From contig OX235277.1 of the NCBI GenBank assembly GCA_944472155.2, positions 37,768,804 to 37,832,803 of the forward strand: 64,000 nucleotides of DNA, written 5' to 3'. Position numbers and translations under genes: made by a program. The DNA comes from Trichobilharzia szidati (Eukaryota > Platyhelminthes > Trematoda > Strigeidida > Schistosomatidae). The notes beneath the pieces were generated by a model, which did no database searches, was not told the origin of the DNA, and saw only the letters and a program-made list of their open reading frames with translations. Of the stretch, positions 1 through 9,800 are shown in pieces (the first letter of the stretch is position 1; every line of letters begins with the position of its first letter).

Positions 1-325
1 TTTCTTCAAAACATCAGACACACTACGAAACAACCTTGTCCATATAAAAGACCAGATCCCTAAAGATTCTCTATCAACTTGTGTCTATAAAATAAAATGC
101 TTGGAATGTGATGCGATATACATCAGACGGACATCTCGGGAAATGAAAATCAGAAGAAATGAACACAGTAAAGTCGCCTCTGTTCAACCACCGAGAAATC
201 CAGTTGAACTATAAAAGCTTGAAAAATAATCAGCCATAGATCTACACGCCAAAGAATCAGGCCACAAAATTGATTTTGACAATATTGAAATAAGATCCAC
301 TCTATAACTCGCCCCTAAGAAAGAC
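1..325 (+). mobile_element. Penelope-like element, GIY-YIG endonuclease fragment
   Basis: The plus strand reads as a Penelope-like element (PLE) endonuclease piece. A cysteine-bearing start (CVYKIKCLECD) is followed by YI, then T-x-R, then a distal R and an EH pair. This is the spacing of the GIY-YIG nuclease that PLEs carry C-terminal to their reverse transcriptase, used to nick target DNA. The usual YIG is changed to YIR, and a stop follows near 212, so the copy is dead. It is cut by the window edge on the left and abuts a second PLE piece on the right. Confidence 0.75.
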
Positions 326-990
326 GTGTACATTAAGCTACCCCACATGGGCAATCATAGCAGCTTGATAACGAGACAAAGACTAAACGCTGCTGTGGTT
401 AAAAAGACATTTTATGCAGCTAATACCATAATAATTGAGAATGTGAAACCAATATACCTATCTAAGCCCTTCAAACATGCGAAAAATGATGTCACATCCC
501 ACTATATTTACCAATTTGAATGTACCTGTGGAAACACATAAATAGGGGGGACTCATCGATCTCTGCAAATAAGGGCTTCAGAACAGATTCCTAAATGGCT
601 CCAGAAACAAATGCAATCTTCAGAACCCATCAATGGTGAGAACAGGAGACCTAGCTCCTCTATTGCGACATATATTATAGAGACAAGACATAAAATTGAC
701 GTTAACAGATCTTTTAAACCTGTCTATGAAACGTGTTTGGAGCGTATCCTTAAGTCTGTGGAAGCCCTAGCAATTAGAAAGTTTAAACCACCTCTATGCG
801 TTCAAAAACAATTCGAAAGTACCTTAAACCTTCCTTGGTAAATTTTGTTTTGATACCATAGCAGATGTACTATTACCTCTGCTATTTGAATTAGTGGTTT
901 TCATTGTTATTTTGACCTTGAATATGTCCTTTTAACTTGACCTAAGTAGTCTATTTTCCCACCTCTTACCTCTTTATTAATTTCATATAT
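326..990 (+). mobile_element. PLE remnant: RT linker, GIY-YIG endonuclease, 3' UTR
   Basis: Two open stretches in the same frame (326-541 and 611-841) are one PLE coding end. The first holds the linker region and the endonuclease start YQFECTCGNT. The stop at 539-541 replaces the tyrosine expected before IGG, so the nonsense change falls in the YIG motif itself. The second ends with the PLE C-terminal signature: K-P-P-L-C-V-Q-K, then L-N-L-P-W, then TAA. About 150 bases of 3' UTR follow. They recur at 1618-1760, suggesting a partial tandem copy, as is common in PLEs. Non-functional. Confidence 0.8.
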
Positions 991-1215
991 ATTCCTATGA
1001 CAAGTTGGTGTGTGTGATCAGATTGTTCGAAATGTGTTGTGCAAGTACATTACACGATTCAGACAAATTATGTCTTCTTATTGCTGTATCTAAATTCACA
1101 AAGAGAACTAATTGTTTTAAATATTGAAATAATCAAGAAAAATTTCAGAAATCACAAAGAACGTCTAATATCAGAAGCACTTCATATTAGGTGGAATCCA
1201 AATTGCCTGAACAGG
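991..1215. other. Spacer, no recognised feature
   Basis: AT-rich sequence between two copies of a PLE 3' UTR. The open reading frame running through it continues into the antisense of a SINE and is not a gene. Confidence 0.4.
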
Positions 1216-1419
1216 AATAATTTATTATTTATTATTTATTTTGGTTACAGCTTGATGCCACACTGTATTTTCAGTACAAGTATGGCATTTTCAGCGTGGA
1301 TATCGGTAGCCCAAATTTTGCAGGCCGACCATAGATATTGGGTGTGCGCCGGCAGGGGTTCGAACCTCGGACCATGTGCATGGTCGGCGAGAGTCCTAAC
1401 CACTGTGCCACCGACGCAC
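1216..1419 (-). mobile_element. tRNA-derived SINE, complete copy
   Basis: On the minus strand it starts with a tRNA-like head: GCGTCGGTGG, an A-box-like GTGGTTAGGACT, a hairpin around GACCATGC, and a B-box-like GAGGTTCGAACCCC. A non-tRNA body and an (AATA)-rich tail follow. The same unit occurs at 25302-25495, 51060-51268 and, as head only, at 50694-50768. Pol III transcription and LINE-borrowed mobilisation are the known mode for such elements. The tail resembles the 3' end of the CR1-like LINE in this window. Confidence 0.8.
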
Positions 1420-1617
1420 CGACTAAAACAGCTGACCTGGTTACAACACCCCCCCCTCCCATGAAGTGACAAAATCAACACGAATTTGATAAGCAATATC
1501 ATTATATAAACACACACTGTTTTATAATTTTACACACTTATCAAATCCAACAATCTGCACCTGATTTTTGTTATCTTTACCAAATTGGCCAATTCGACAA
1601 CGAAAAATGATCAAGTT

Positions 1618-1760
1618 AGCAAACTTTGTTTTGATATCATAACAGATGTATTATTACCTTTGTTATTTGGTTTAGTGATCTTCATTGTTATTTTGACTTT
1701 CAATATGTCCTTTTAACTTGACCTAAGTCTATTTTCTCATCCATTAACTCTTTGTCATAT
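1618..1760 (+). mobile_element. PLE 3' UTR, second copy
   Basis: Closely matches 842-990 (shared words include TTTTGATA, CAGATGTA, TTATTTTGAC and TGTCCTTTTAACTTGACC). It has no coding part. It is a direct repeat about 775 bases downstream with the SINE between, so a partial tandem PLE arrangement later invaded by a SINE fits. Confidence 0.65.
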
Positions 1761-1774
1761 ATATATGCTGAGAT

Positions 1775-1990
1775 TTTGTAAATTCCGGTTTAATAATACT
1801 TTGATAAAGCTTTTAGCAGCAGCATTAAATAGCGGAACGTCAGTAAAAGCAACAATATCGTTTTGCTCTTTACCATTCATTGGGAAATACAGGAAACCTT
1901 TATTATAATGAATAATAATAATCACTGTATTCCAAACAGTAATCATAATAATACAGAATGGAATTTTCAACGTTTTTGTACATATTGCAA
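1775..1990 (-). mobile_element. CR1/Jockey-like LINE 3' end
   Basis: Minus-strand 3' end related to those at 23570, 47815 and 60045: an ATT-repeat tail beside a conserved block reading ACAGAATGGAATT on the plus strand. It is too short and decayed to hold reverse transcriptase motifs. Confidence 0.5.
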
Positions 1991-2056
1991 CAATTTAGCT
2001 CCTTATATAAATATATAAATTTTCTATAGTTTGGTTTGTAAGGGTTTGTTATGTTT

Positions 2057-2485
2057 TTACGAGTTGATCTCGGATTTATATCAGTTAGAGAACCATTGAA
2101 AACCAGGGAGTACTGGACAGCTGCTGTTTCATCCTAGTCTGGGAATCATCGGCAGTACGCACCCACTGGGACTCGAACCCAGGACCTTCCCGTTGCAAGG
2201 TTAGCAAGCTCGTATACCATTCCGCCACTGGGACCCGATTCAATGGCTCATGAATTCTAATTTCTACCAATTCGTGATTTTAGCGCGACCCCAACTATTG
2301 TCGTTGGTGGGACATCCATCCACACACGTGACATCTAATTGGACCTCACTGGTCACGACTTCTCACCAGAACTCCAGGAAGCTCCATTCCCAAACTAGGA
2401 GGAAACAGCAACTGTCCAGTACTCCCCGGTTTTCAATGGTTCTCTAACTCATATCTGTCCACGATCAACTCGTAAAAATATATAA
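2057..2485. mobile_element. Hammerhead SINE (family B), inverted-arm copy
   Basis: A minus-strand copy (hammerhead at about 2105-2155, tRNA-like head with B box GGGTTCGAGTCCC at about 2160-2240) is followed by an unlinked plus-strand hammerhead 3' part at about 2385-2475. The two outer ends are inverted repeats (TTTTTACGAGTTGATC and its complement). The minus hammerhead has core CCGATGA instead of CTGANGA, so it is probably inactive. The layout is antisense ribozyme, tRNA head, sense ribozyme, also seen at 35640-35960. Confidence 0.75.
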
Positions 2486-2534
2486 ATACATATAATTTGG
2501 AAACAAATCAGATCCCTAAAAAACTAACTTTTGG

Positions 2535-2712
2535 AATTCAAATAAAGCAAAAACATCAGTTTGTGCAGAATAATATGGTACCATCCGTTGTTTATCTCGT
2601 TGCCTTCTCATCATCTGCTAACAGCTTCAATAAATTATTAAGTGTGTGCTCAGAAAAGTTTTATCATACTTGTAAATTTTACATGACGTCAGTTGACAAG
2701 AGGTTCCGAATT
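2535..2712 (+). repeat. Unclassified dispersed repeat F
   Basis: Resembles 16130-16330 over about 180 bases, and more weakly 37190-37320. Shared words include GCAAAAA, TTGTGCAGAATA and a CAGCT-rich middle. No coding motif or clear ends. It may be part of an old LTR or DNA element. Confidence 0.35.
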
Positions 2713-3099
2713 CCGTGAATAGTGCTCAAAAAATTACGCTTATTTAGCTTATACGCAGGCAGTTTAAGTTTAAACAAAGAAAATGTGTGCATACAATGGT
2801 ATGTACGTTACGTAATAAAGATGAGAGATGCATATGTTGCTGAATGACTAGTAAATTAGGTAACAGTTCACTGCATTCAACTCAAATCATAGAAACAAGA
2901 GACAAAATAGATAAATAAATAAAGCCAAAGATTACGTAATCAAATGAAAGAGACCATAAAGAGTGATAACCGCTTCTTTCTGAACACACGAATCGGCTTT
3001 CAGGCGTTTTGAAAGAGATTGCTGCGGCAAACTTGCACAGAAGTGAGCTTTTTGTCTATTGATAATTTTAAGGGAATTTGAGAATTCCACTTTGAATAT

Positions 3100-3455
3100 T
3101 TAATGGAGGTTATCCCGTTCACCTATCTAAGAAGCATCGTTTCAACTACAAGCGAAAGAACGAATGAAGATGTCGAAGCAGGCCAGAATCGAAAACGTAA
3201 GATAACGCCTTCATCACTCTGAAACCAGTTTGGAAATCTTGTGCTACACTCACTCAGCCAGCATAAACAACAAGATTCGGGTTCTATTAAACACAAATGT
3301 GAAGTCAGTCTTTCTTTACATGGTCAAAAATTCGGCGTGTTAAGGAAAGGATTTCCGACAGTTTGTTGCAGACTTTTATCAACAGCTACCCACTTCGCTG
3401 GGTGACTGCCTACTGATGATCAGATTCTCAGCTGGCCAGGAAGAATCAGTAACAA
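3100..3455 (+). mobile_element. RTE-like LINE C-terminal fragment
   Basis: Broken frames match the region after the reverse transcriptase in the RTE-like copies at 15260-15600 and 58975-60035: a VWKSCATLTQPA stretch, then NKIRVLL-like, then a DSLLQTFINS-like stretch. It ends abruptly where a different LINE begins at about 3456. Confidence 0.6.
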
Positions 3456-4275
3456 GGATCTCCAGTTTGTCATACGATTTGTTCCAGTCAAATGTAAGGT
3501 GATGCTACAGGACTGGACTACATCGACTCACTCTCACAGGAGTGAAGTGGTAGAGCATGTTGACCAATTCACTAAATTGGGAAATCACATCAACCAGCAC
3601 AGACGAGTTGGTCGCTGACAAAATCTAAGCACGGATACAGAAGGTTCATTCGGCATACACCAACTTACACCGTCTCTGGCTTTGTAGACGTGATATCCGG
3701 TTGGTTGTCGACCGAAAGGTGTGTAATGCTCAGCGGCAGTTCACTTTGTCCTGCTTTATGGCTGTGATGAGACATGGCCATTGAAAGTTGAGGACATTAA
3801 ACGCCAGGCTGGGTGTCTTTGATCATAGGTGCCTGCGTTCTATGTCCCGTGTGAAGCAGTACAATAAGGTGAGCAATGTTGAGGTTTGGCTTCGTTCTAG
3901 TGCTAGGTAGGTGGGAGGAGAAATCAATCGATGAGGTTGTGAAGTTACACTGATTGAGATGGTGGAAACGTGTGTTACGCATGCATCTCTAGCCGTGTGT
4001 TCCTCGACGGCAGGCAATGTTAGCTGATATAGGATGGATCAGGTTAGAAAAGGGAAAGTTACTGGTGGTCAGATCAAAACATGGCTTCATCAGTCAATGA
4101 AATCCACAATGGTTAGTTTAAACTGGCTAGCTACGTAGGGAAGTGTAGACTTCCTGACTGCTGTCTGGTTGAAGTCCTCGGCATGGCGAAACCCAATGAA
4201 GGTTGGAGACAATCGGTAATATGGCTCAAAATTGTTCTAGGTGATGGCTGGCGCAGATGCATTCACTCTTTGTGA
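3456..4275 (+). mobile_element. Second type of non-LTR retrotransposon, C-terminal end
   Basis: Broken frames show the end of a LINE ORF2: a VLLYGCDETWPLKVEDIKR block, a region matching the usual LRWLGHVLRM box in decayed form, and a GGQIKTW block, ending near CIHSL. These blocks follow the reverse transcriptase in many RTE/craTRF-type elements of flatworms. Many stops; dead. No other clear copy lies in the window. Confidence 0.6.
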
Positions 4276-4848
4276 TTTGTCAGTCAAATCCATTAAAATT
4301 CTATTGTTGTTCCATATTACTATTCATTTTTCCTCACTAACATTTCTGTTTATTATCTCTCTTTTGAATCATTCCTGACTCTCTTCTTTCGCTTTGTGTG
4401 CTACAAGGAGAGAAAGAGAGTGGTAAATGGAACTGTTGAACATCAGTGCAAAGATCTACGTTGAAATCAGTCAGTTAGTCAGTCAGCGTACTGCGGGCAG
4501 ATTGCTTAGTAAATATGCCCTAGGAATAGAATCAATAAAATCAGCACTGTAGACTAAGAAGCCAGATCCAGCAAAAAATCACACCTTTACCTGGATATGA
4601 ATGCTTACAACATCCAGTTACCATTCATTCTTCTGTATGTGTGTGTGCGTGTTTGTGCTGTATATCTATTAAAATAAACTTATCGAAACTTATCGAACGG
4701 ATAGAGAAGTTAACAAAAGATTTGCTGACAGTAATCTCCTATTCCAGTTATCGCATCTGTCAACTAGAGAGTGTCAAAAATCCAGACAAAAAATCATATG
4801 TCTTGAGACAGAATAATAAAATGGTGAAGTGAATAAAGGAAGGCGAAA
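4276..4848. other. Intergenic, no recognised gene
   Basis: AT-rich DNA with a short GT-rich run at about 4635-4655. The reading frame at 4641-4832 has no recognisable domain. Confidence 0.4.
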
Positions 4849-5735
4849 ATGCCACATGACTTCACATACATTTCATATAAATATGAGGAAACAGGCATAA
4901 AATGGACTCACACAAAAAACTTGGAGGATCCAGACTTCGCCAATGATATATGCCTGATTTCCCACAAACTGGAAGACATGCAAAAGAAAAGCAACAAGTT
5001 GGCACAAGAAGCATCAAAGATAGGACTTCAGGTGAACATAGATAAGACAGAGGTGATGAAGATTCCCGGGCAACACTATCGACAGCAGCAACAACAACAG
5101 ACAACAATCAGCACAAATGGGAGGAACCTGAAAGAAACAACCTCCTATACCTACCCACCTACCTGGAAAAAGTCGTTTCAACTACAGGCGGACGGAGCTG
5201 ACGGGGATATCAAAGCAAGAATCGGAAAAGCAAGACAAGTTTTCACTACTCAGCATCAAAAATAAGATCCCGATTTTCAACTCCAATGTGAAGTCAGTGC
5301 TACTATACGGATCAGAGACTTGCACTGCTTGTCATAAAGAGCATCTCAAACAAACTACAGACCTTCATTAACAGATGTCTTCGCTCAATAATACTCAAGA
5401 TCAAATGGCCAGAAAAGATCAGCAACAGCGAGGGATCTCTGGCAATGAGTGAACCAACCCAGCGGGAACTGATTGTGAAACAAATAGGCAGGAAGAAATG
5501 GAGATGGATTGGCTATACTCTAAGGAAGCCATCAAGTGACATCACTAGACTAGTCCTCGAGTGGAAGGGCGAGTTGATCGTCCAAGGGTGACTTGAAGGA
5601 GGTCATGTGAAAGGGAGATGAAAGCGTATGGGTAGACTTGGATCCTGGTGAAGACTCTAGCAGAGAACCCAACGCAATGGAGACTCGCGGCTGAAGCCCT
5701 ATGTTCCTCTAGGAATTAAAGGAAACAATAGTAAT
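4849..5735 (+). mobile_element. RTE-like LINE, 5'-truncated copy
   Basis: The ORF at 4849-5265 encodes the end of an RTE-type reverse transcriptase. The catalytic FADD box is seen as FANDICLIS (one aspartate lost), followed by IGLQVNIDKTEVMKIPGQ, a poly-Gln stretch and a TTISTNGRNL block. The rest of the C-terminus continues in other frames to 5735: LQTFINRC-like, KIKWPEKISN, RRKWRWIGYTLRKPSSDI. It ends with the family 3' end: a GCCCTATGTTCCTCTAGGAA block, then AAAGGAAACAATAGTAATAA. Frameshifted and inactive. Confidence 0.85.
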
Positions 5736-6079
5736 AATAGGTTAATTCTCATTTTTACTTGAGCAGGCACATGCACACAAAAGTAGATAAGGAAGGGAAG
5801 AACAGTTTTGTAGCATAAAATGATATCATCCTTTTTCACACGTTCTCATCAGCTGAACACCACCACCTGAAATTACAGTAGTTATAAAAAGTTACCAAAA
5901 CATAATCAAGTTTTGGGTTGAACAAGACAGAAACGAGAAAAATCTAATAAATAATGTTAGCTGGTAAGTTCACACAGCAATTCAAGAAAGTTTATAGGTC
6001 ATTCATAAAATTGAAAACTTTCTGAATGAGCTGAAATCACTGATATGGATTACTGATCAATGTAATCAAAAGCAGCGCA
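5736..6079. other. Spacer, no recognised feature
   Basis: AT-rich sequence between an RTE 3' end and a PLE remnant. No motif seen. Confidence 0.4.
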
Positions 6080-6109
6080 TATTCGCAAAATGCAATTCCC
6101 AGACACCTT

Positions 6110-6613
6110 GTGGATATAGGTCATTACGTCGAGATTTTTCGACCCTTCAAAATATTAAATACAGAAAGGACAGAAAATTTACTACGATTTGCTGTAGCAT
6201 TTGGAATCAAGCGTCTCAAACCAAACTTATGCATACAGAAAGAGAGTGTAATCAAACCGAAAGAGCCAAGTGAAAAAGGAAATAAAATTAACACCATTTA
6301 CAAAATAAATTGTATGAACTGTAACAAGCATTACATCGGCCAAAGTGGGCGTCCCCTTCGAATCAGAATCCAAGAACACAAATCAGCCATGAAAAGACAC
6401 GATATGTATTCTCTAGTATCAATGCATATAGACAATTATGGACATCAATTTGATTGGGATAATGTCAAAATCTTAGACAGAGGAAACACCGAAAGTGTAG
6501 TCAGGGAATTCCTAGAAGCCTGGTTCTCAAGCGAAAATGCAATTAACAAACACGTTAATATAGACGAAATATACCAACTAATAAAAAGTAAATCAGGTGA
6601 CCAGAGTGTTTAA
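6110..6613 (+). CDS. Chimeric PLE-derived ORF with GIY-YIG nuclease domain
   Basis: Open frame of 167 codons. Residues 1-45 or so match the C-terminal end of one PLE family: IKRLKPNLCIQKESVI, as at 54331-54525. From about residue 55 a different PLE type begins: TIYKINCMNC, then HYIGQSGRP, an R-x-R pair, QEHK, and an LEAWFSSE tail like that at 38574-38936. The GIY-YIG catalytic residues (Y, YIG, R, EH) look intact. The frame therefore joins the end of one element to the nuclease of another, probably a chance in-frame insertion junction near 6255. A continuing role is not supported, since no RT is attached. Confidence 0.7.
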   Translation: MDIGHYVEIFRPFKILNTERTENLLRFAVAFGIKRLKPNLCIQKESVIKPKEPSEKGNKINTIYKINCMNCNKHYIGQSGRPLRIRIQEHKSAMKRHDMYSLVSMHIDNYGHQFDWDNVKILDRGNTESVVREFLEAWFSSENAINKHVNIDEIYQLIKSKSGDQSV

Positions 6614-6720
6614 AATCCACATCAATAGAAAATGGTCAATATATATGTAAAGATGGTTACCAGGAGATCCAATTATATCACTCATGAAGAAATTTAAATC
6701 ATTTCACTTTATGCTAAATA

Positions 6721-6767
6721 TTGCGCTGAAGATGTTATTCAGCAGGGGGAGGACGAAAGCTCCGCAA
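6721..6767 (+). ncRNA. Hammerhead ribozyme motif in PLE 3' region
   Basis: TTGCG pairs with CGCAA (6763-6767) as stem I. It is followed by the core CTGAAGA (6726-6732), a weak stem II region, GAAA (6755-6758), then GCTC with predicted cleavage after 6762. The segment after GAAA has only AGCT to form stem III, so that stem is minimal. Minimal stem III hammerheads are known from PLEs. Here stem II is poorly paired, so activity is doubtful. A better-paired stem II occurs at 39019-39060. Confidence 0.6.
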
Positions 6768-6880
6768 CTAAACCAACCAGCTCAGAGAACCCTATTAATT
6801 GTAATCAAACTGTGTCAATTCCTCTGTAACAACTGCATGTCGATAATATTGATAGGTCGTCTATATCAGTGATTGATAGC

Positions 6881-7324
6881 TCGCGCAAAACGTTTTCAAT
6901 TTTATATACTACAATCTTCTTGGGTTGCTATGTTAACCTACAAGCTAAGACTATTTATTATATTCTTCTGTTTTCTGTCTTCTCCTCCTCTCTTTTTCTA
7001 TTTTGAGAGTATATAAACCAATGCTAACTTAAACTAAAACCAGTTGTAATGAATATATCTCGGATGCGTTGGTTTTACAACATTTTGTTGACTACTATTC
7101 AGTCATTGAATTATGTTATTGTCATTATTTATAACCATTGTAATTTCCGGCAGTGTTGTGCAGCTGATGAGAACCTGTAAAATGGAACAACGACATCATT
7201 TTATACTGCAGATTTGGTCTTTCTTTCTTAATTGAAATTTATTCAAGGGAATGGAAAGTATGAGATTTTCGAAAAGACGCCTCCGTGCCCAAACTAAAGG
7301 TTTCAGTTGACTCCGAATTCTCCA
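6881..7324. other. Spacer, no recognised gene
   Basis: AT-rich; no reading frame with a known domain. It may include the far 3' UTR of the preceding PLE. Confidence 0.35.
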
Positions 7325-7860
7325 TCTTTACATAGCTATTGGCTATTCGGAATATGAAACTGGATCTCCGCATTCAAAAGCACTGCATACATTTCCTCGC
7401 CCTACCATGGCCACAGCAACATTGTTACTATAATTTTGCTTCTTTTTATTATGTAAGTTTACTACTACTATTAATATTCTCGTCACACATACATATTATT
7501 ACCCTCCAATTACTGTTTATTAATAACACTGCATTTTCATACAGATTTTATATAAAAACACTTTATCATTTTTCCACTATTTTCTGTCCATTCTACACAA
7601 TCATATTGATTAGTCATTTTCAAACACACTTACGACGTCATGCTAATTTCTGCCTTATTTTCTAATCCTCAGACTACACCTTATGTTACATAATGCATTT
7701 TAACGAGGACAAATTTGACCAGTAGTATCTGATTGGTCGTCATATGATTTCTTTGTTAAATATAATTACGATTGTGTAAAATGAATCGTCGAAGAAAAAC
7801 TTTTCTTCGCTGTTTACATCTATTTCTTATGATCCAATATGGGAGCATTTTGTTCATGTG
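7325..7860 (+). mobile_element. PLE C-terminal tail and 3' UTR
   Basis: AIRNMKLDLRIQKH, then FLALPWP, matches the PLE C-terminal signature (AIRxxKPxLCIQK, then SLxLPW). It is followed by a long AT-rich 3' UTR. Homologous to 16700-17225, including the shared words GAGGACAAATTT and TTGTTAAATATAATTAC. Strongly 5' truncated. Confidence 0.65.
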
Positions 7861-7914
7861 ACTGTGTTGTTTCTATTACTACTTATATTTAGAATTTTCA
7901 ATAGTTAGTTTGCA

Positions 7915-8375
7915 AGGATTTAATTCGTTTTTACGAGGATTGATAGAGAACCAGTGAAAACCAGCCTCAAGGAGTAGTGGACAGCTGTTTTATTCTAGTT
8001 TGGAAGTCATCGGCTGTTGAAAATTAATCTGATGCTCACTAGTGACTTGCTACTAGACGGAGTTTCCTGGAGCGGTTCTAGTGAGAAGCGGTGATCAGTG
8101 AGGTACATCCAGTCAATTGTGAGAATGGAGTTCCCACCGATGTCATTGGTTGGTGCCAGTCGCACTTAATCACGAATTGGTCGAAGTTCGAATTCATGGG
8201 CTAGCCAATGAATTGGGTCTCAGTGGTTAAATGGTATATGAGTTCGCTGGTCTTGTAACCGGAAGGTCCTGGGTTTGAACCCTGCCGATGAGTGCGTACT
8301 GTCGATGAATGCCAAACTAGGACAGTGGCAATAGCTGTCCAGTACTCCCTTTTGTTTTTCAAATATAGCGATTAC
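7915..8375. mobile_element. Hammerhead SINE (family B) with inverted 5' arm
   Basis: Left part (7925-8030) is a minus-strand hammerhead piece: GGACAGCTGTTTTATTC, then CTAGTTTGGAAGTC. It is followed by a plus-strand unit from about 8035: start block GATGCTCACTAGTGAC, tRNA-like head with A box TCAGTGGTTAAATGG and B box GGGTTTGAACCC (8213-8285), then a plus hammerhead at about 8295-8350. In the plus hammerhead the core is TCGATGA and the GAAA is destroyed, so it is inactive. Confidence 0.75.
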
Positions 8376-9094
8376 TCCAAATGATGTGTCAACAGTTTCG
8401 ACTAACTAACACCTGACACTTCAGGTAAACAAATATTGACTTTCTGTAGTTTGCATCGAATTTCCTGTCAGTGCACAATATATATTCGATCAGATTAGCA
8501 ATTTGCGAAGCAGGCAGTTCCAATTCCAGTGGGGGGAGGGGAAATTCACCACAGTTTTCTTTCGGAAACGATCTGTTCATATAGCATAATTAATATGTGA
8601 TCTGCTCAATGACACAACTGAAAATAGAGGAAACAAGCTTCAATGCATGATGCTATATACTACTCATTAACTGATATAAGTAAGTAGTTAGATGCTACCC
8701 TTTCAAAAGGCGTTTGTGGTGAAATCTCATATTCAGCTGTGTAGATTGTAAATAACGAATACATTTGCGAATTGAAAACTTGATACAGTGTAGCTAGCCA
8801 GGTTGTGGGGGAGTTTCAACTAATTTGGCTCTGTGAGATGCAACAGACCGAGTACACCGCCTATTAACTTGGTGGCAAAGAAGCGAAAAAGGCTTTTGGT
8901 GTCTTAGATCACTTTGACCAAGCTATCTAGCAAGTATTACTACCTGTTGATTTGTGGGTGGCATAAACCTACTTATCTCCATTAGTCAGTAGTATACAGC
9001 ATCATGTATTTTCGCTTTTAAACTGTAAGGAAAGAAAATGAAATATGCAGTGATCGATAAACTAGGAGTGGATATTTTTTTGCTCATCCAGTCA
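8376..9094. other. Unannotated sequence
   Basis: No recognisable coding, RNA or mobile-element feature. The minus-strand frame at 8389-8580 has no known domain. Confidence 0.4.
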
Positions 9095-9425
9095 GAAAAA
9101 TTGTGACAAGATAAAATTTCAAGTAAGCGAATCACTGAAAACCGGGGAGAACTGGACAGCTGTTTCATCCTAGTTTGGGATTCATCGGCAGTACACACCC
9201 ACTGGGGTTCGAACCCAGCACAAGGCAAGCTTATGTACCATTCAGCCACTAGGACCCGATTCAATGGCCTGTGGGTTCTAATTTCTACTAATTAGTGATT
9301 CTAGCGCGACCTATAATCAATATCCTCTTCGATAAGTTACTGCCTCACCTTCGACCTGCTCTTTCCTCCTGGTTACGGTTTCCCACTAGAACTCCAGGCA
9401 GCTTCGTCCTGTAGCGAACATCAGT
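9095..9425 (-). mobile_element. Hammerhead SINE (family B)
   Basis: Minus-strand unit: conserved 5' part, tRNA-like head (B box GGGTTCGAACCCC near 9208), then a hammerhead at about 9140-9195 reading CCGATGA, stem II TCCCAAACTAGGA, GAAA, CAGCTGTC. The core has the same U-to-C change as the copy at 2057, suggesting they share a subfamily. A short internal deletion shortens the tRNA head. Confidence 0.75.
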
Positions 9426-9539
9426 TACATCGAAAACATTTTTATTTTAATATAATTTAAACTGTTTATTTTGTCATCACAAAGAATTTATTTACATTTC
9501 CTGTCGACTGACAATATTTGAACGAAACGTTTGATCAGT

Positions 9540-9800
9540 CTGTTGAGGATTAGCTACGGATATTTCGTGCTATTTGAAGTTCGTCTTATGGATGCACCTG
9601 CATTCCAAGTGGTTGACGATGTTCTATCTAAAATTCAAATCCAGTACCCATCGTTTTAAATGCCAAAACTTTATTCATTAGGCTACTGGGGAGATCATCT
9701 TTCACTGAGGAAGCTTGTACATCCAGATGATGGGTCCCAAATAAGACGAAACGTCCATCTTGAATTTCACTGCCACAGTCAATATCAACCGTAAGAACGC
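9540..9800. mobile_element. Smα-type hammerhead SINE (family A), divergent ribozymes
   Basis: A decayed hammerhead lies on the minus strand (9560-9602; AAATAGCACGAAATATCC read on that strand). A tRNA-like head on the same strand follows: B box near 9640, A box GTAGCCTAATGAATAAAG near 9680. A plus-strand hammerhead is at 9721-9770: ATCCAG, ATGATGG, GTCCCAAATAAGAC, GAAA. The wording closely matches the schistosome Smα ribozyme (CTGATGAGTCCCAAATAGGA, then CGAAAC). Core positions C3 and A9 are changed on the plus copy. Confidence 0.75.

Larger units (their letters stand above)
6080..6880 (+). mobile_element. PLE 3' half with hammerhead-bearing 3' region
   Basis: Contains the chimeric nuclease ORF, about 110 bases of 3' UTR, a hammerhead-like motif at 6721-6767 and the family end AACCAACCAGCTCAGAGAAC. 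The same end block (CAGCTCAGAGAACAC) follows the PLE pieces at 38511 and 39108, and a variant lies at about 30450. Confidence 0.75.

Noticed and set aside
1245..1517. Minus-strand ORF of 90 codons
   Set aside because: It lies across the tRNA-derived SINE; the open frame is a by-product of the GC-rich tRNA head and also appears at 25221-25449.
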